The notes under the pieces are model-generated. The model saw only the letters and a list, made by a program, of their open reading frames with translations. It had not been told where the DNA came from and did not search any database. A stretch of DNA of 64,000 nucleotides from Flavobacterium sp. (GTDB lineage: Bacteria; Bacteroidota; Bacteroidia; Flavobacteriales; Flavobacteriaceae). Below are positions 16,918-26,754 of the stretch, piece by piece. Both the position numbers and the translations under genes were made by a program. Where the stretch lies: the NCBI GenBank assembly GCA_015665265.1, contig JADFAM010000009.1:62001-126000 (forward strand), written 5' to 3'. How positions within the stretch are numbered: position 1 is the stretch's first letter; each line of letters starts with the position of its first letter.

Positions 16918-17577
16918 ATGGATTACGGAAGAGAATTCGAGAAATACGCCACTAAACATCGTGGAATTAGTAGCACCTACTACAATCAGTTAATCACAAA
17001 TATGACTCCAAACATTATAGAAGAGCGTCAATTAAATGCTGTGGCTATGGATGTTTTTTCTCGTTTAATGATGGATAGAATTATCTTCTTAGGGACTGGA
17101 ATTAATGACCAAGTAGCAAATATCATTCAGGCACAGTTATTATTCTTAGAAAGTGTAGATTCTTCAAAAGATATTTCCATATATATTAATTCACCAGGTG
17201 GAGGAGTATATGCGGGATTAGGTATTTATGACACTATGCAATTTATAAAACCAGACGTAGCAACGATTTGTACAGGTATGGCAGCTTCAATGGGAGCAGT
17301 TTTGATGTGTGCAGGAGAAAAAGGAAAGCGTTCAGCACTTCCTCATTCTAGAGTAATGATTCATCAACCGTTAGGAGGGGCTCAAGGACAGGCATCTGAC
17401 ATCGAGATAACTGCACGTGAAATCATGAAACTGAAAGATGAATTGTATCAAATTATAGCGAAACATTCCGGGCAAACTGTAAAAAAAGTACACGATGATT
17501 CAGATAGAGATTATTGGATGAAAGCCGAAGAGGCAAAAGCCTACGGTATGATTGATGAAGTATTGATTAGAAAATAA
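16918..17577 (+). CDS. clpP: ATP-dependent Clp protease proteolytic subunit
   Basis: Serine peptidase that forms the tetradecameric proteolytic chamber fed by ClpX. The 219 residues carry YINSPGGGVYAG, the nucleophile Ser124 in TGMAASMGAVL, and catalytic His149 in SRVMIHQP. The third triad residue lies in the HDDSDRDYWM region. A propeptide-like N-terminus of about 20 residues precedes the conserved core. It is followed after 27 bases by clpX with no terminator, so the two form an operon. Confidence 0.98.
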   Translation: MDYGREFEKYATKHRGISSTYYNQLITNMTPNIIEERQLNAVAMDVFSRLMMDRIIFLGTGINDQVANIIQAQLLFLESVDSSKDISIYINSPGGGVYAGLGIYDTMQFIKPDVATICTGMAASMGAVLMCAGEKGKRSALPHSRVMIHQPLGGAQGQASDIEITAREIMKLKDELYQIIAKHSGQTVKKVHDDSDRDYWMKAEEAKAYGMIDEVLIRK

Positions 17578-17604
17578 CTACTATAAACTTAATAGTAATT
17601 AGTA

Positions 17605-18840
17605 ATGGCAAAAGAAGAAAATTTAGAATGTTCATTTTGTGGTCGGAAAAAATCTGATACAGATCTATTGATTGCAGGGATGGACGCTCATATTTGTGAT
17701 AAATGTATAGAGCAAGCTCATGGTATTGTAGAAGAAGAGATATCTGAAGCTTCCTCTGGGAGTCATTCAAAAGAAATTATTCTTAAAAAACCTTTAGAGA
17801 TAAAAATGTTTTTAGACCAATATGTTATTGGCCAGGATGAAACAAAAAAAGCAATGTCAGTAGCAGTCTATAACCACTACAAAAGATTAAACCAGGTTCA
17901 TGACGAAAACGAGGTTGAAATTGAAAAAAGTAACATTGTCTTAGTAGGAGAAACCGGAACTGGAAAAACACTAATAGCAAGAAGTATTGCAAAAATGCTA
18001 AATGTTCCTTTTTCTATAGTAGATGCAACTGTGTTAACACAAGCGGGATATGTTGGTGAAGATGTAGAAAGTATTTTAAGTAGATTGTTGCAAGCTGCAG
18101 ATTATGATGTGGCTAAAGCCCAAAAAGGGATTGTTTTTATTGATGAAATTGATAAAATTGCTCGTAAAGGAGATAATCCGTCAATCACAAGAGATGTTTC
18201 TGGAGAAGGTGTACAACAAGCACTATTAAAGTTACTAGAGGGGTCTGTTGTAAATGTAGCCCCTAAAGGAGGTAGAAAGCATCCTGAACAAAAATTTATA
18301 GAAATCAATACAAAAGATATTCTATTTATTGCAGGAGGTGCTTTTTCTGGGATTGATAAAATGATCAGTAAACGCTTAAATATGCAAGCTGTTGGCTATA
18401 GTGCCTCTGTTGAAGAAGATAAAATTGATGATGAAAATCTATTGCAATATATCATTCCCTCTGACCTTAAATCATTTGGATTAATACCTGAAATAATAGG
18501 TCGTCTTCCAGTTTTAAGTTATATGAATCCTTTGGATGAAAAAATATTGAGGTCAATTTTAACAGAACCTAAGAATTCAATTATTAAACAATATGAAAAG
18601 CTTTTCTCTATGGATGACGTAGATTTTACTGTAGAAGAAGGTGCGTTAAATTATATTGTAGGAAAAGCAGTTGAATATAAATTGGGGGCAAGAGGACTCC
18701 GCTCACTTTGTGAGGCTATTCTTACAGACGCCATGTTTGAATTGCCTAGTTCTGATGAAAAACAACTGATAGTTACAAGAGATTATGCAGAAGAGAAAAT
18801 GACAAAAACTACCTTAAAAAAATTAAGAGCAGCTTCTTAA
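17605..18840 (+). CDS. clpX: ATP-dependent Clp protease ATP-binding subunit ClpX
   Basis: AAA+ unfoldase that delivers substrates to ClpP. The N-terminal zinc-binding domain is intact with four cysteines (ECSFCGRKK and HICDKC; Cys9, 12, 31, 34). Walker A is GETGTGKT and Walker B IVFIDEIDKIA, with the pore-loop GYVGEDV between them. The C-terminal sensor region contains KLGARGLRS. The length of 411 residues is typical. The retained zinc site contrasts with the lost zinc ligands in DnaG and AccD. Confidence 0.98.
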   Translation: MAKEENLECSFCGRKKSDTDLLIAGMDAHICDKCIEQAHGIVEEEISEASSGSHSKEIILKKPLEIKMFLDQYVIGQDETKKAMSVAVYNHYKRLNQVHDENEVEIEKSNIVLVGETGTGKTLIARSIAKMLNVPFSIVDATVLTQAGYVGEDVESILSRLLQAADYDVAKAQKGIVFIDEIDKIARKGDNPSITRDVSGEGVQQALLKLLEGSVVNVAPKGGRKHPEQKFIEINTKDILFIAGGAFSGIDKMISKRLNMQAVGYSASVEEDKIDDENLLQYIIPSDLKSFGLIPEIIGRLPVLSYMNPLDEKILRSILTEPKNSIIKQYEKLFSMDDVDFTVEEGALNYIVGKAVEYKLGARGLRSLCEAILTDAMFELPSSDEKQLIVTRDYAEEKMTKTTLKKLRAAS

Positions 18841-18864
18841 TCATAGGGACTAAACAACATACTT

Positions 18865-18894
18865 ACCTCACTAATTTTATTAGTGAGGTTTTTT
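18865..18894 (+). terminator. Intrinsic terminator after clpX
   Basis: An 11-base-pair stem (ACCTCACTAAT with its complement), TTT loop and a following run of T. Confidence 0.88.
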
Positions 18895-18925
18895 AATTTT
18901 CAAATCATTCAAAATTTCTAATTAC

Positions 18926-18933
18926 TATATTTG
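18926..18933 (+). promoter_or_regulatory. -7 box of dnaG
   Basis: TATATTTG, an exact match to TAnnTTTG, lies 26 bases before the dnaG ATG and just after the clpX terminator. Confidence 0.5.
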
Positions 18934-18959
18934 TTTTAACTTTTTCAAGTCTATTTTAA

Positions 18960-20915
18960 ATGATATCAAGAAGTACCATCGATCGAGTTTTTGAAACTGC
19001 CCGTGTAGAGGAGGTAATCGGTGAGTTTGTTCAATTAAAAAAAGCAGGAAGTAACTTTAAAGGGTTAAGTCCTTTTACTGATGAAAAGTCTCCATCCTTT
19101 ATGGTTTCTCCTGTAAAACAAATTTGGAAAGATTTTAGTACCGGTAAAGGAGGAAATGCAGTTTCTTTCTTAATGGAACACGAGCATTACTCCTACCCAG
19201 AGGCTATAAAATATCTTGCAAAGAAATATAATATTGAGATAGAGGAGACAGTTCAATCTAGCGAGGAGAAAGAGCAAATGAACGATAGAGAAAGTATGTT
19301 CTTAGTTTCAAATTTTGCTAAAGAATATTTTCAGGATGTTTTATTAAAGTCTAATCAAGGAAAAGCGATAGGCTTATCTTATTTCAAAGAGAGAGGTTTT
19401 GAAGATGAAATCATAAAAAAGTTTGAATTAGGTTATTGTTTAGATAGTTGGGATTCTTTTACCAATGAAGCATTAAAAAAAGGCTATGATATAAAATACT
19501 TGGCTAGCACAGGATTAACTATAGTCAGAGAAAACAAACAATTTGATCGTTTTAAAGGACGTGTATTATTTCCTATACATAGCATGTCTGGACGCGTTTT
19601 AGGTTTTGGAGGTAGAACCCTATCAACAGATAAGAAGACAGCTAAATATGTAAATTCTCCAGAGAGCGAAATCTACCATAAAAGTAAAATTTTATATGGG
19701 ATCTATCAGACTAAAAAAGAAATAGCTAAACAAGATAATTGCTATTTAGTAGAAGGGTATACAGATGTTATTTCTTTTTACCAATCAGGGATAGAAAATG
19801 TTGTTGCCTCTTCTGGAACTGCATTAACTTCAGATCAAATTAGACTGGTTAATAGACTCACAAAAAATATAACTGTATTATTTGATGGAGATGCTGCCGG
19901 AATAAGAGCCTCTATAAGAGGAATAGATTTAATTCTTGAACAAGGAATGAATGTTAAGGTAGTTGCTTTTCCAGATGGAGAAGACCCTGACAGTTTTGCA
20001 AAAAAGCATTCTGAGACAGCACTAAAAGAATATTTAGAGAACTCATCACAAGACTTTATTAACTTTAAGGTTTCATTATTGATGAGAGAGGCCAGTAATG
20101 ATCCTGTAAAAAAAGCTGGACTAATTCGAGATATTGTCACCAGTATTTCTAAGATTCCAGATAGCATTCAAAGAGAAGTTTATGTGCAAGAATGTTCTCG
20201 AATTATGGAAATTTCAGAAAGAGTATTATTTAGTGAATTAGCACAATTAATATCAAAAAACTCTAAAGAATTTTCCAAAAACCTTCAAAAGGAAAAACAG
20301 ACTTTTGAGGTTGTAAAAAAACAAACTGAACAACTAAAAGAAATAGATTCTTTATTTATTTTAGAAAAAGAAATTATTAGAATTTTATTGCTTTTTGGAA
20401 ATCAAGAAGCAGATTTTGTTGATTTTGTTGAGGTTGAGAATGAAGATGGAACTATACACTTAGAAAAAGAACAATACACAAATCAGGTTTCAAAAGAATT
20501 ATATCTAAACTTACAAGACGATGAAATAGAATTTTCAAATGAAATTTTCAAGAAAATATATTACGAAATGATTCATCAATTGAGTCAAGAAGATAAAATT
20601 GAAATAGATAATTTTATTAATCATTCTAATACAAATATTTCTAAAGTAGTAACCTCCATCCTTATGGATGACGAGAAATATGCTTTGAGTGATTGGGAAC
20701 GTAAAAATATTTTTGTTACTGAACCTCAAAAAATTTTATCAAAATTGGTAACAGATGCTATTTTAAACCTAAGAAGAATTCTTATAGATAAAAAAATTAA
20801 ACAACTTATTGACCCATCAGAATCAAGCTCTTCCGAAAATAACGATTTAGAAATGATTAAAAACTATATCGAACTAAAAAAAAGATTGTATAATAAATTG
20901 ATGAGGGTTGTTTAA
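18960..20915 (+). CDS. dnaG: DNA primase DnaG (zinc ligands replaced)
   Basis: Synthesises RNA primers at the replication fork. The 651 residues show an N-terminal primase domain, the TOPRIM catalytic core (YLVEGYTDVISFYQSG, TVLFDGDAAGIRAS, FPDGEDPDSF) and a helicase-interacting C-terminal region. In the N-terminal zinc-ribbon position the sequence reads GLSPFTDEKSPSF and KDFSTGKGGNA. The CPFH and CFGC ligands of the family are thus replaced (Ser37 and Thr40 for Cys and His; no Cys in the second half). The fold is probably kept without zinc. The gene converges with nadE. Confidence 0.97.
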   Translation: MISRSTIDRVFETARVEEVIGEFVQLKKAGSNFKGLSPFTDEKSPSFMVSPVKQIWKDFSTGKGGNAVSFLMEHEHYSYPEAIKYLAKKYNIEIEETVQSSEEKEQMNDRESMFLVSNFAKEYFQDVLLKSNQGKAIGLSYFKERGFEDEIIKKFELGYCLDSWDSFTNEALKKGYDIKYLASTGLTIVRENKQFDRFKGRVLFPIHSMSGRVLGFGGRTLSTDKKTAKYVNSPESEIYHKSKILYGIYQTKKEIAKQDNCYLVEGYTDVISFYQSGIENVVASSGTALTSDQIRLVNRLTKNITVLFDGDAAGIRASIRGIDLILEQGMNVKVVAFPDGEDPDSFAKKHSETALKEYLENSSQDFINFKVSLLMREASNDPVKKAGLIRDIVTSISKIPDSIQREVYVQECSRIMEISERVLFSELAQLISKNSKEFSKNLQKEKQTFEVVKKQTEQLKEIDSLFILEKEIIRILLLFGNQEADFVDFVEVENEDGTIHLEKEQYTNQVSKELYLNLQDDEIEFSNEIFKKIYYEMIHQLSQEDKIEIDNFINHSNTNISKVVTSILMDDEKYALSDWERKNIFVTEPQKILSKLVTDAILNLRRILIDKKIKQLIDPSESSSSENNDLEMIKNYIELKKRLYNKLMRVV

Positions 20916-20975
20916 AAAAAACAGATTTATTGTGTAGACCTAAGTTTTAATAAAATAAATCTCCAAAAAAATCAT

Positions 20976-21764
20976 TTACTTTAATTTTTCTGGGATTAAA
21001 CATACAGGTATTGGATCCATTTTGTGTTTATTAGCCTTATTTAATTTTAGATAAATTTCATATACTTCTTTTTTTCTTCCGCTAAATACATCTGAGTGTA
21101 CCCCTTCTTTTTGTTTTATCATCGCCCATTCTAATTCATCATAACTAGCTCCAAGTTGATCTTCATCTGTTCTGTCATCCCCCCATAAACCATCAGTTGG
21201 TGCTGCAGTTTGAATTTCTTCATTAATTTTTAAATAGTTTGCAACAGCATATACCTCAGATTTCATTAAATCTGCAATAGGACTTACATCAACACCTCCG
21301 TCTCCATATTTGGTATAAAATCCCACTCCAAAGTCTTCAACTTTGTTACCAGTTCCAGCGACCAAAAAGTTATTTAATCCTGCAAAATAATACAAGCTAG
21401 TCATTCTTAAACGAGCTCTTGTGTTAGCCAAACTCATAAAGCGTTCATTTTCATCCTCAACCATTGGCATCGCCTTTACTAAACTGTCAAAAACAGGAGT
21501 TAAATTTATATGATTCACAGATACATTTTCATATTGTTTTTGAAGTGATAAAATATGACGTTTAGCTCTACTTACTTGACCTTCTTCTTGATGTATTGGC
21601 ATTTCAAGACACAGCGTTGGAAACCCAGTTTTTGCACACAAAGTAGAGGTTACAGCAGAATCAATGCCGCCAGAGACACCGATTACAAAACCTTTAACTC
21701 CTGCATTAGTAGCATATTCCTTTAACCATGAAATTATATATTTGGTAACTTTTTCAACTTGCAT
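20976..21764 (-). CDS. nadE: NAD synthase, ammonia-type single domain
   Basis: Amidates nicotinic acid adenine dinucleotide to NAD. The 262-residue protein has the ATP-pyrophosphatase P-loop GVSGGIDSAVTS near residue 28, GTGNKVEDFGVGFYTKYGDGGVD, and PTDGLWGDDRTDEDQLGASYDE. These are standard NadE motifs. There is no N-terminal nitrilase glutaminase domain, so ammonia is the likely donor. It is divergent from gldB with 56 bases between the starts. Confidence 0.96.
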   Translation of the reverse strand: MQVEKVTKYIISWLKEYATNAGVKGFVIGVSGGIDSAVTSTLCAKTGFPTLCLEMPIHQEEGQVSRAKRHILSLQKQYENVSVNHINLTPVFDSLVKAMPMVEDENERFMSLANTRARLRMTSLYYFAGLNNFLVAGTGNKVEDFGVGFYTKYGDGGVDVSPIADLMKSEVYAVANYLKINEEIQTAAPTDGLWGDDRTDEDQLGASYDELEWAMIKQKEGVHSDVFSGRKKEVYEIYLKLNKANKHKMDPIPVCLIPEKLK

Positions 21765-21820
21765 AGAAAACTATTTTAGTATTTTTATCATTCATAACAC
21801 GTAGCTAAGATACAAAGCAA

Positions 21821-22780
21821 ATGCGAAATTATTTTCAATTTTTATTGGTACTATTATTTTTCATTTCTTGTCAAAAAGAAACTCAGAATAATATTGATAT
21901 CTCAAATATTGAAGCAAATTTTAAGGTTTTCAGATTTGAACAAGACTTTTATACTAATAAAGGGCAAAATTTAGTTGAATTAAAAGAAAATTTTCCTTTA
22001 TTATTTCCTGATGAAACACCAGATAGTATTTGGATTGCTAAAATAAATAACACAGACGAACAAGAGTTATTTCAAGAAACTCAAAAAAAATACAAATCAC
22101 TTTTACATATTGAGGAAGAGCTGTCTAAGTTATTTAAACATATTAAACATTATAATCCTGAGTTCTTAGCCCCAGATGTTATCACTATTTTAAGCAATAT
22201 AGATTATACCTACAGAACTATTTATACAGATAATTTATTATTTATTTCTTTAGATGTTTATTTGGGAGATGATCATCCATTTTATAGCGATTATCCATCC
22301 TATATAAGAAAAAATAATACTGAAGAAAGAATTGTTGTTGACGTAGCTTCTAACATTATAAATTCAACAATCTCCTTATTAAATAATAGATCTTTTTTGG
22401 CAAAAATGATTCATGAGGGAAAAAAAATGTATTTGCTAGACCTTTATTTACCCTCGAAATCAGATCCAATTAAAATTGGATACTCTAAGGATAAGTTTGA
22501 TTGGGCTACTATGAATGAGGAGCAAGTATGGAGATACTTCATAGAAAATGATTTATTATATAGTACCGATACTCAATTAAATAAAAGATTTATAGAAAAC
22601 GCTCCCTTTTCAAAATTTTATCTAAGTGAAGACACAAAGTCTCCCGGAAGAATAGGTCAATGGATTGGTTGGCAAATTGTACGTTCTTTCATGGTAAATA
22701 ATGACGTATCTTTACAGGACCTTTTATCTATGAATGAAGAAGAGATTTTTAAGAATTCTAAATATAAACCACGAAAATAA
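21821..22780 (+). CDS. gldB: Gliding motility lipoprotein GldB
   Basis: GldB is required for gliding in Flavobacterium johnsoniae. The 319-residue product has a lipoprotein signal with Cys17 (FFISCQKE) and the family pattern FKVFRFEQDFYT near the N-terminus. PGRIGQWIGWQIVRSFM near the C-terminus resembles substrate-binding regions of M-like peptidase folds. No catalytic motif is obvious. The stop codon overlaps the gldC start by one base (TAATG), indicating translational coupling. Confidence 0.93.
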   Translation: MRNYFQFLLVLLFFISCQKETQNNIDISNIEANFKVFRFEQDFYTNKGQNLVELKENFPLLFPDETPDSIWIAKINNTDEQELFQETQKKYKSLLHIEEELSKLFKHIKHYNPEFLAPDVITILSNIDYTYRTIYTDNLLFISLDVYLGDDHPFYSDYPSYIRKNNTEERIVVDVASNIINSTISLLNNRSFLAKMIHEGKKMYLLDLYLPSKSDPIKIGYSKDKFDWATMNEEQVWRYFIENDLLYSTDTQLNKRFIENAPFSKFYLSEDTKSPGRIGQWIGWQIVRSFMVNNDVSLQDLLSMNEEEIFKNSKYKPRK

Positions 22781-23118
22781 TGGCTATTGCACATACCTCA
22801 AAAATAGAGTTTACAGTTGAATTAGATGAAAATAAAATTCCTGAAAGTATAAGTTGGAAAGCTGAAGATGGAGGTATAGATAACGAATCTTCTAAGGCTA
22901 TAATGCTTTCTGTTTGGGATCACAAAAAGAAAGATACTTTGCGAATGGACCTTTGGACTAAAGATATGCCAGTTGATGAAATGAAACAATTTTTTCATCA
23001 AACATTAGTTTCTATGGCAGGAAGTTTTGAGCGTGCCACAGATGATCAAAAAATGACGGCTACTATGAGAGATTTTTGTGATTATTTTGCTGAAAAACTT
23101 GAGTTAAAAAAGAAGTAA
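22780..23118 (+). CDS. gldC: Gliding motility protein GldC
   Basis: A 112-residue soluble protein with no signal peptide, typical of GldC (KIEFTVELDENKIPESISW, AEDGGIDNESSKAIMLSVWD, RMDLWTKDMPVDEMKQFFHQ). GldC is described as improving but not strictly essential for gliding in F. johnsoniae. It overlaps gldB by one base and converges with folK-dNK after a 17-base gap that is too short for a separate terminator hairpin. Confidence 0.94.
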   Translation: MAIAHTSKIEFTVELDENKIPESISWKAEDGGIDNESSKAIMLSVWDHKKKDTLRMDLWTKDMPVDEMKQFFHQTLVSMAGSFERATDDQKMTATMRDFCDYFAEKLELKKK

Positions 23119-23135
23119 TAATTGACTTTTTATGC

Positions 23136-24275
23136 TCATTCTTTAGATGGAGGGTGTGTATTAATTATTTTCAAAACTTCTCTGTAATCTTTGTGATTAT
23201 TAACAAAATCTAATTCAGAAACATCAATAATTAGTGTATTTAAATCTTGTTCTGTTTTAATAAAATTAATATAACCGACATGGATTTTCTGAAGGTAACT
23301 TGCCTCAATATTCTGCTCGTAAATTCTCCCTCTTTTTTTTATATTTTCTAAAAGACGATCTGTATTCTGATATAAGTAGATGTATAAATCTGGTTTAGAA
23401 ATTTCTTTATACATAATGTCAAACATTTTTCTGTATAAAGCATATTCTTCTTTTTGAAGTGTTACTTGTGCAAAAATTAATGATTTAAAAATGTAATAGT
23501 CAGAAACAATGAAGTTTTTAAATAAATCAAATTGAGCTAAATCATCCGTTAATTGCTGGTACCTATCTGCTAAAAAACTCATTTCTAGCGGAAAAGCAAA
23601 ACGTTCTTGATCTTCATAAAATTTTGGAAGAAATGGATTATCCGCAAACCTCTCTAAAACTATTTTAGCGTTAAATTCATCACTCATTAAATTAGATAAA
23701 GATGTTTTACCAGAACCTATATTACCCTCAATAGCTACATAATTATATTTTTCTATAAGAGGTATAGGCCTTTGTAGCTTTGATGAAATTTTATGAATTT
23801 CAGAGGTGTCTATTGTATTATTTAAACAAATATTCAATGTTTTTTTTTCAATAGGATGTAGTGTGTTTCCGGCAATTTCAGCTAATGGTACAAGAACAAA
23901 TTTTCTATCTAGCATCCTTGGATGAGGAATAATAATGTTTTTTGAAAATACTATTTCATCATCAAAAAGTAAAATATCAATGTCAATCTTTCTGTTGGTG
24001 TATTTATTATTTTGCTCTCTTTTTCTCCCAAGTTTAGTTTCTATGTTTAATATATTTTTAAGCAGTTCTTCTGGAGGCAAATAGGTTGATACTGCAATAC
24101 ATATATTATAAAAATCATCTCCTTTAAAACCCCACGAATCTGTTTTGTAAACAGACGAAATCTTATGAATGGCACCAATAGATTCTGCTATCTCATAGAT
24201 TGCTTCTTGAAGATTATTTAACTTTCTTCCTTGATTAGAACCAAGTGATAAATAAGTAAGACGTTGTATTTTCAT
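23136..24275 (-). CDS. folK: FolK-deoxynucleoside kinase fusion
   Basis: One 379-residue chain carries two enzymes. Residues 1 to about 160 are HPPK of folate synthesis (YLSLGSNQGRKLNNLQEA, the catalytic loop GRKREQNNKYTNRKIDIDIL, IPHPRMLDRKFVLVPL). Residues about 175-379 are a deoxynucleoside kinase (P-loop VAIEGNIGSGKTSLSN, ERFADNPFLP, FLADRYQQL, lid RIYEQNIEASYL). The fusion is known in marine Flavobacteria, where the kinase half has been reported to favour deoxyadenosine. It is monocistronic in appearance, with a terminator separating it from pnp upstream. Confidence 0.94.
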   Translation of the reverse strand: MKIQRLTYLSLGSNQGRKLNNLQEAIYEIAESIGAIHKISSVYKTDSWGFKGDDFYNICIAVSTYLPPEELLKNILNIETKLGRKREQNNKYTNRKIDIDILLFDDEIVFSKNIIIPHPRMLDRKFVLVPLAEIAGNTLHPIEKKTLNICLNNTIDTSEIHKISSKLQRPIPLIEKYNYVAIEGNIGSGKTSLSNLMSDEFNAKIVLERFADNPFLPKFYEDQERFAFPLEMSFLADRYQQLTDDLAQFDLFKNFIVSDYYIFKSLIFAQVTLQKEEYALYRKMFDIMYKEISKPDLYIYLYQNTDRLLENIKKRGRIYEQNIEASYLQKIHVGYINFIKTEQDLNTLIIDVSELDFVNNHKDYREVLKIINTHPPSKE

Positions 24276-24322
24276 TCAGAGTTACAAAGAAACTAAATTA
24301 AATTAGACGGGATGTCATGAAA

Positions 24323-24353
24323 TAAAAAAATCGCCAAAATATTTTGGCGATTT
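24323..24353 (-). terminator. Intrinsic terminator after pnp
   Basis: A 26-base perfect palindrome with half AAATCGCCAAAAT. On the minus strand it continues into a run of T, ending the pnp transcript before folK. Confidence 0.88.
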
Positions 24354-24376
24354 CTTATTATAAAGTTAAAAGATAT

Positions 24377-26632
24377 TTAATCTTCCTTTTTTTCTTCTCT
24401 TGGTTTCTGGTCATCTCTGCGATCATTTCTTCTATTATCACGACCTCGATTATCTCTTCCACCTCTATTGTCTCTTCCACGATTGTTATCTCTTGGAGGT
24501 CTTTCTACAAAACCTTCAGGTTTCGGTAAAATAGCTTTTCTAGAAACCTTTTCTTTTCTAGTTCTTGGATCTAAACCAAAATATTTCACATCTAGTACAT
24601 CTCCCAATTTAACTACATCAGAAACATTATTTGTACGTTCCCAAGCTAATTCGCTAACATGAAGTAATACTTCATTACCAGGCGCTTCAGTGTATTCAAC
24701 AACTGCTCCAAAGTCTAGCATTTTAATAACTTTCACCTCGTACACAGATCCCTTTTCAGGTTTAAACATCATTGATTCTATTCTAGCTATTACTGCTTCA
24801 ATCCCTTCAGGTTTAGTTCCTAAAATTTCGATGATACCTTCTTCAGTAACTGCATCTTCTGTAATCACAATAGTAGTTTCAGTTTCTTTCTGTAATTCTT
24901 GAATATGTTTACCGCCTGGACCAATAAATGCACCAATTAGTTCGTTTGGTATTCTTCGATTTATCATTTTAGGAGCATGAGCTTTCACTTCTTCATTCGG
25001 AAGAGCTATGGTGTCAGTTATTTTCTCTAAGATATGTAAACGTCCGTCACGGGCTTGTTTTAATGCATTTACTAAAATCTCATAGGGTAATCCTTTGATT
25101 TTAATATCCATTTGACAGGCAGTAATTCCTTCAGAGGTACCTGTTACTTTAAAGTCCATATCACCTAGATGATCTTCATCACCTAAAATATCAGATAAGA
25201 CTGCATAACGATCTCCATCAGAGATTAATCCCATTGCAATTCCAGAAACAGGTCTTGTTAGTTTAACTCCTGCATCCATTAAAGCCATAGTTCCTGCACA
25301 AACAGTTGCCATAGAAGATGAACCGTTAGATTCTAGTACTTCAGACACAACTCTTACTGTGTAAGGGCAGTCATCAGGAATCATTCCTTTTAATCCACGT
25401 TGAGCTAAATTACCATGACCAACTTCTCTTCTTGAAGTTCCTCTTAAAGGTCTAGCTTCACCAGTACAAAATGGTGGGAAGTTATAGTGTAAGTAGAAGC
25501 TTTCTTCACCCTCATATGATGGCATATCTATTTTGTTGGCATCTCTAGAAGTACCAAGAGTAACCGTTGCTAAAGCTTGAGTTTCTCCACGAGTAAAAAT
25601 TGAAGAACCGTGAACAGAAGGAAGGTAGTCTACCTCTGACCAAATAGGTCTAATCTCATCAGTTTTTCTTCCGTCTAAACGAATACCTTCAGCTAAAGTT
25701 AATTCTCTAACTGCTTCCTTTTCTGCTTTGCTGTAGTATTTAGATACTAATGCTCCGTATTCTTCGATTTCTTCTTCAGAAAATGCAGCTTTAACCTCTT
25801 CTTTTACTTCAGAAAATGCAGCTCCACGCTCAGCTTTGGATGTACCTTGTTTAGCAATTGCATAACATTTATCATATGCTAAATCATGTATTTTTTTTGC
25901 TAGCTCTTCATTTTGCTCAGCAGTTTCATATTCACGAACTTCTTTCTTTCCGAATGCTTCTGCTAAGCGAACTTGTGCTTCAATTTGTATTTTAATAGAT
26001 TCATGAGCAAATTTAATTGCATCTGCCATTTCTTCTTCAGAAATTTCATCCATTTCACCTTCAACCATCATTACTGAATCAGCAGAGGCACCAATCATCA
26101 TGTCTATATCGGCTTCTGCAAGTTGAGCTCTACTTGGATTGATAATAAATTCTCCGTCTACTCTAGCGACACGAGCCTCTGAAATAGGACATTCAAAAGG
26201 GAAATCACTCAATTGAATAGCTGCTGAAGCTGCCAACCCTGCTAATGCATCAGGCATAACATCTTCGTCATTAGACATTAATTGAATCATCACTTGTACT
26301 TCTGAATGATAATCTTTTGGGAACAATGGTCGTAAAACTCGGTCTACTAAACGCATTGTTAAAACCTCTCCGTCACTAGGTCTAGCTTCTCTTTTAAAGA
26401 ATCCACCTGGGTAACGACCTGCTGCTGCAAATTTTTCTCTGTAATCTACGGTTAATGGTAAAAAATCAACGGGACTCTGTTTGTAGTTAGATACTACAGT
26501 ACATAACAACATAGCTTTTCCCATTTGAACAACAACTGAACCGTGAGCTTGTTTAGCTAGTTTACCGGTTTCTAATGAGATGGTTCTTCCATCTCCAAGG
26601 TCTATGACCTCTCTAAATACTTTTGGAATCAT
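24377..26632 (-). CDS. pnp: Polyribonucleotide nucleotidyltransferase (PNPase)
   Basis: Phosphorolytic 3'-5' exoribonuclease. The 751 residues hold two RNase PH domains ([23 protein letters not shown] in the first, [19 protein letters not shown] in the second). A KH domain with [11 protein letters not shown] follows, then an S1 domain ([20 protein letters not shown]). The C-terminal tail of about 45 residues is a low-complexity Arg/Gly/Asp/Asn repeat ([15 protein letters not shown]), possibly an extra RNA- or protein-binding arm. It lies downstream of rpsO as in many bacteria, with a terminator between them. Confidence 0.98.
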   Translation of the reverse strand: MIPKVFREVIDLGDGRTISLETGKLAKQAHGSVVVQMGKAMLLCTVVSNYKQSPVDFLPLTVDYREKFAAAGRYPGGFFKREARPSDGEVLTMRLVDRVLRPLFPKDYHSEVQVMIQLMSNDEDVMPDALAGLAASAAIQLSDFPFECPISEARVARVDGEFIINPSRAQLAEADIDMMIGASADSVMMVEGEMDEISEEEMADAIKFAHESIKIQIEAQVRLAEAFGKKEVREYETAEQNEELAKKIHDLAYDKCYAIAKQGTSKAERGAAFSEVKEEVKAAFSEEEIEEYGALVSKYYSKAEKEAVRELTLAEGIRLDGRKTDEIRPIWSEVDYLPSVHGSSIFTRGETQALATVTLGTSRDANKIDMPSYEGEESFYLHYNFPPFCTGEARPLRGTSRREVGHGNLAQRGLKGMIPDDCPYTVRVVSEVLESNGSSSMATVCAGTMALMDAGVKLTRPVSGIAMGLISDGDRYAVLSDILGDEDHLGDMDFKVTGTSEGITACQMDIKIKGLPYEILVNALKQARDGRLHILEKITDTIALPNEEVKAHAPKMINRRIPNELIGAFIGPGGKHIQELQKETETTIVITEDAVTEEGIIEILGTKPEGIEAVIARIESMMFKPEKGSVYEVKVIKMLDFGAVVEYTEAPGNEVLLHVSELAWERTNNVSDVVKLGDVLDVKYFGLDPRTRKEKVSRKAILPKPEGFVERPPRDNNRGRDNRGGRDNRGRDNRRNDRRDDQKPREEKKED

Positions 26633-26715
26633 ACTTTAATAATTCTTTCTTAATTAAACTTTTCTTGTTGTGTGTGTTGTTGTGTGTTTGTTTTAATCCA
26701 ATGGAAGTAAAAATT

Positions 26716-26745
26716 AAAAGAGGTAGCTTTAAAGCTACCTCTTTT
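26716..26745 (-). terminator. Terminator/attenuator after rpsO
   Basis: A 30-base perfect palindrome with half AAAAGAGGTAGCTTT, continuing on the minus strand into AATTTTTA. It lies between rpsO and pnp and would set how much rpsO transcription reaches pnp. Confidence 0.85.
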
Positions 26746-26754
26746 GAATAGGTA

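Noticed and set aside
20923-20962. Inverted repeat AGATTTATT/AATAAATCT between dnaG and nadE
   Set aside because: Nine A/T-rich pairs separated by a 22-base loop; too weak for a terminator.
24344-24529. Small Ser/Ile-rich plus-strand ORFs opposite pnp (also 24468 and 24690)
   Set aside because: They are antisense shadows of the low-complexity PNPase tail and S1/KH regions with no independent coding signals.
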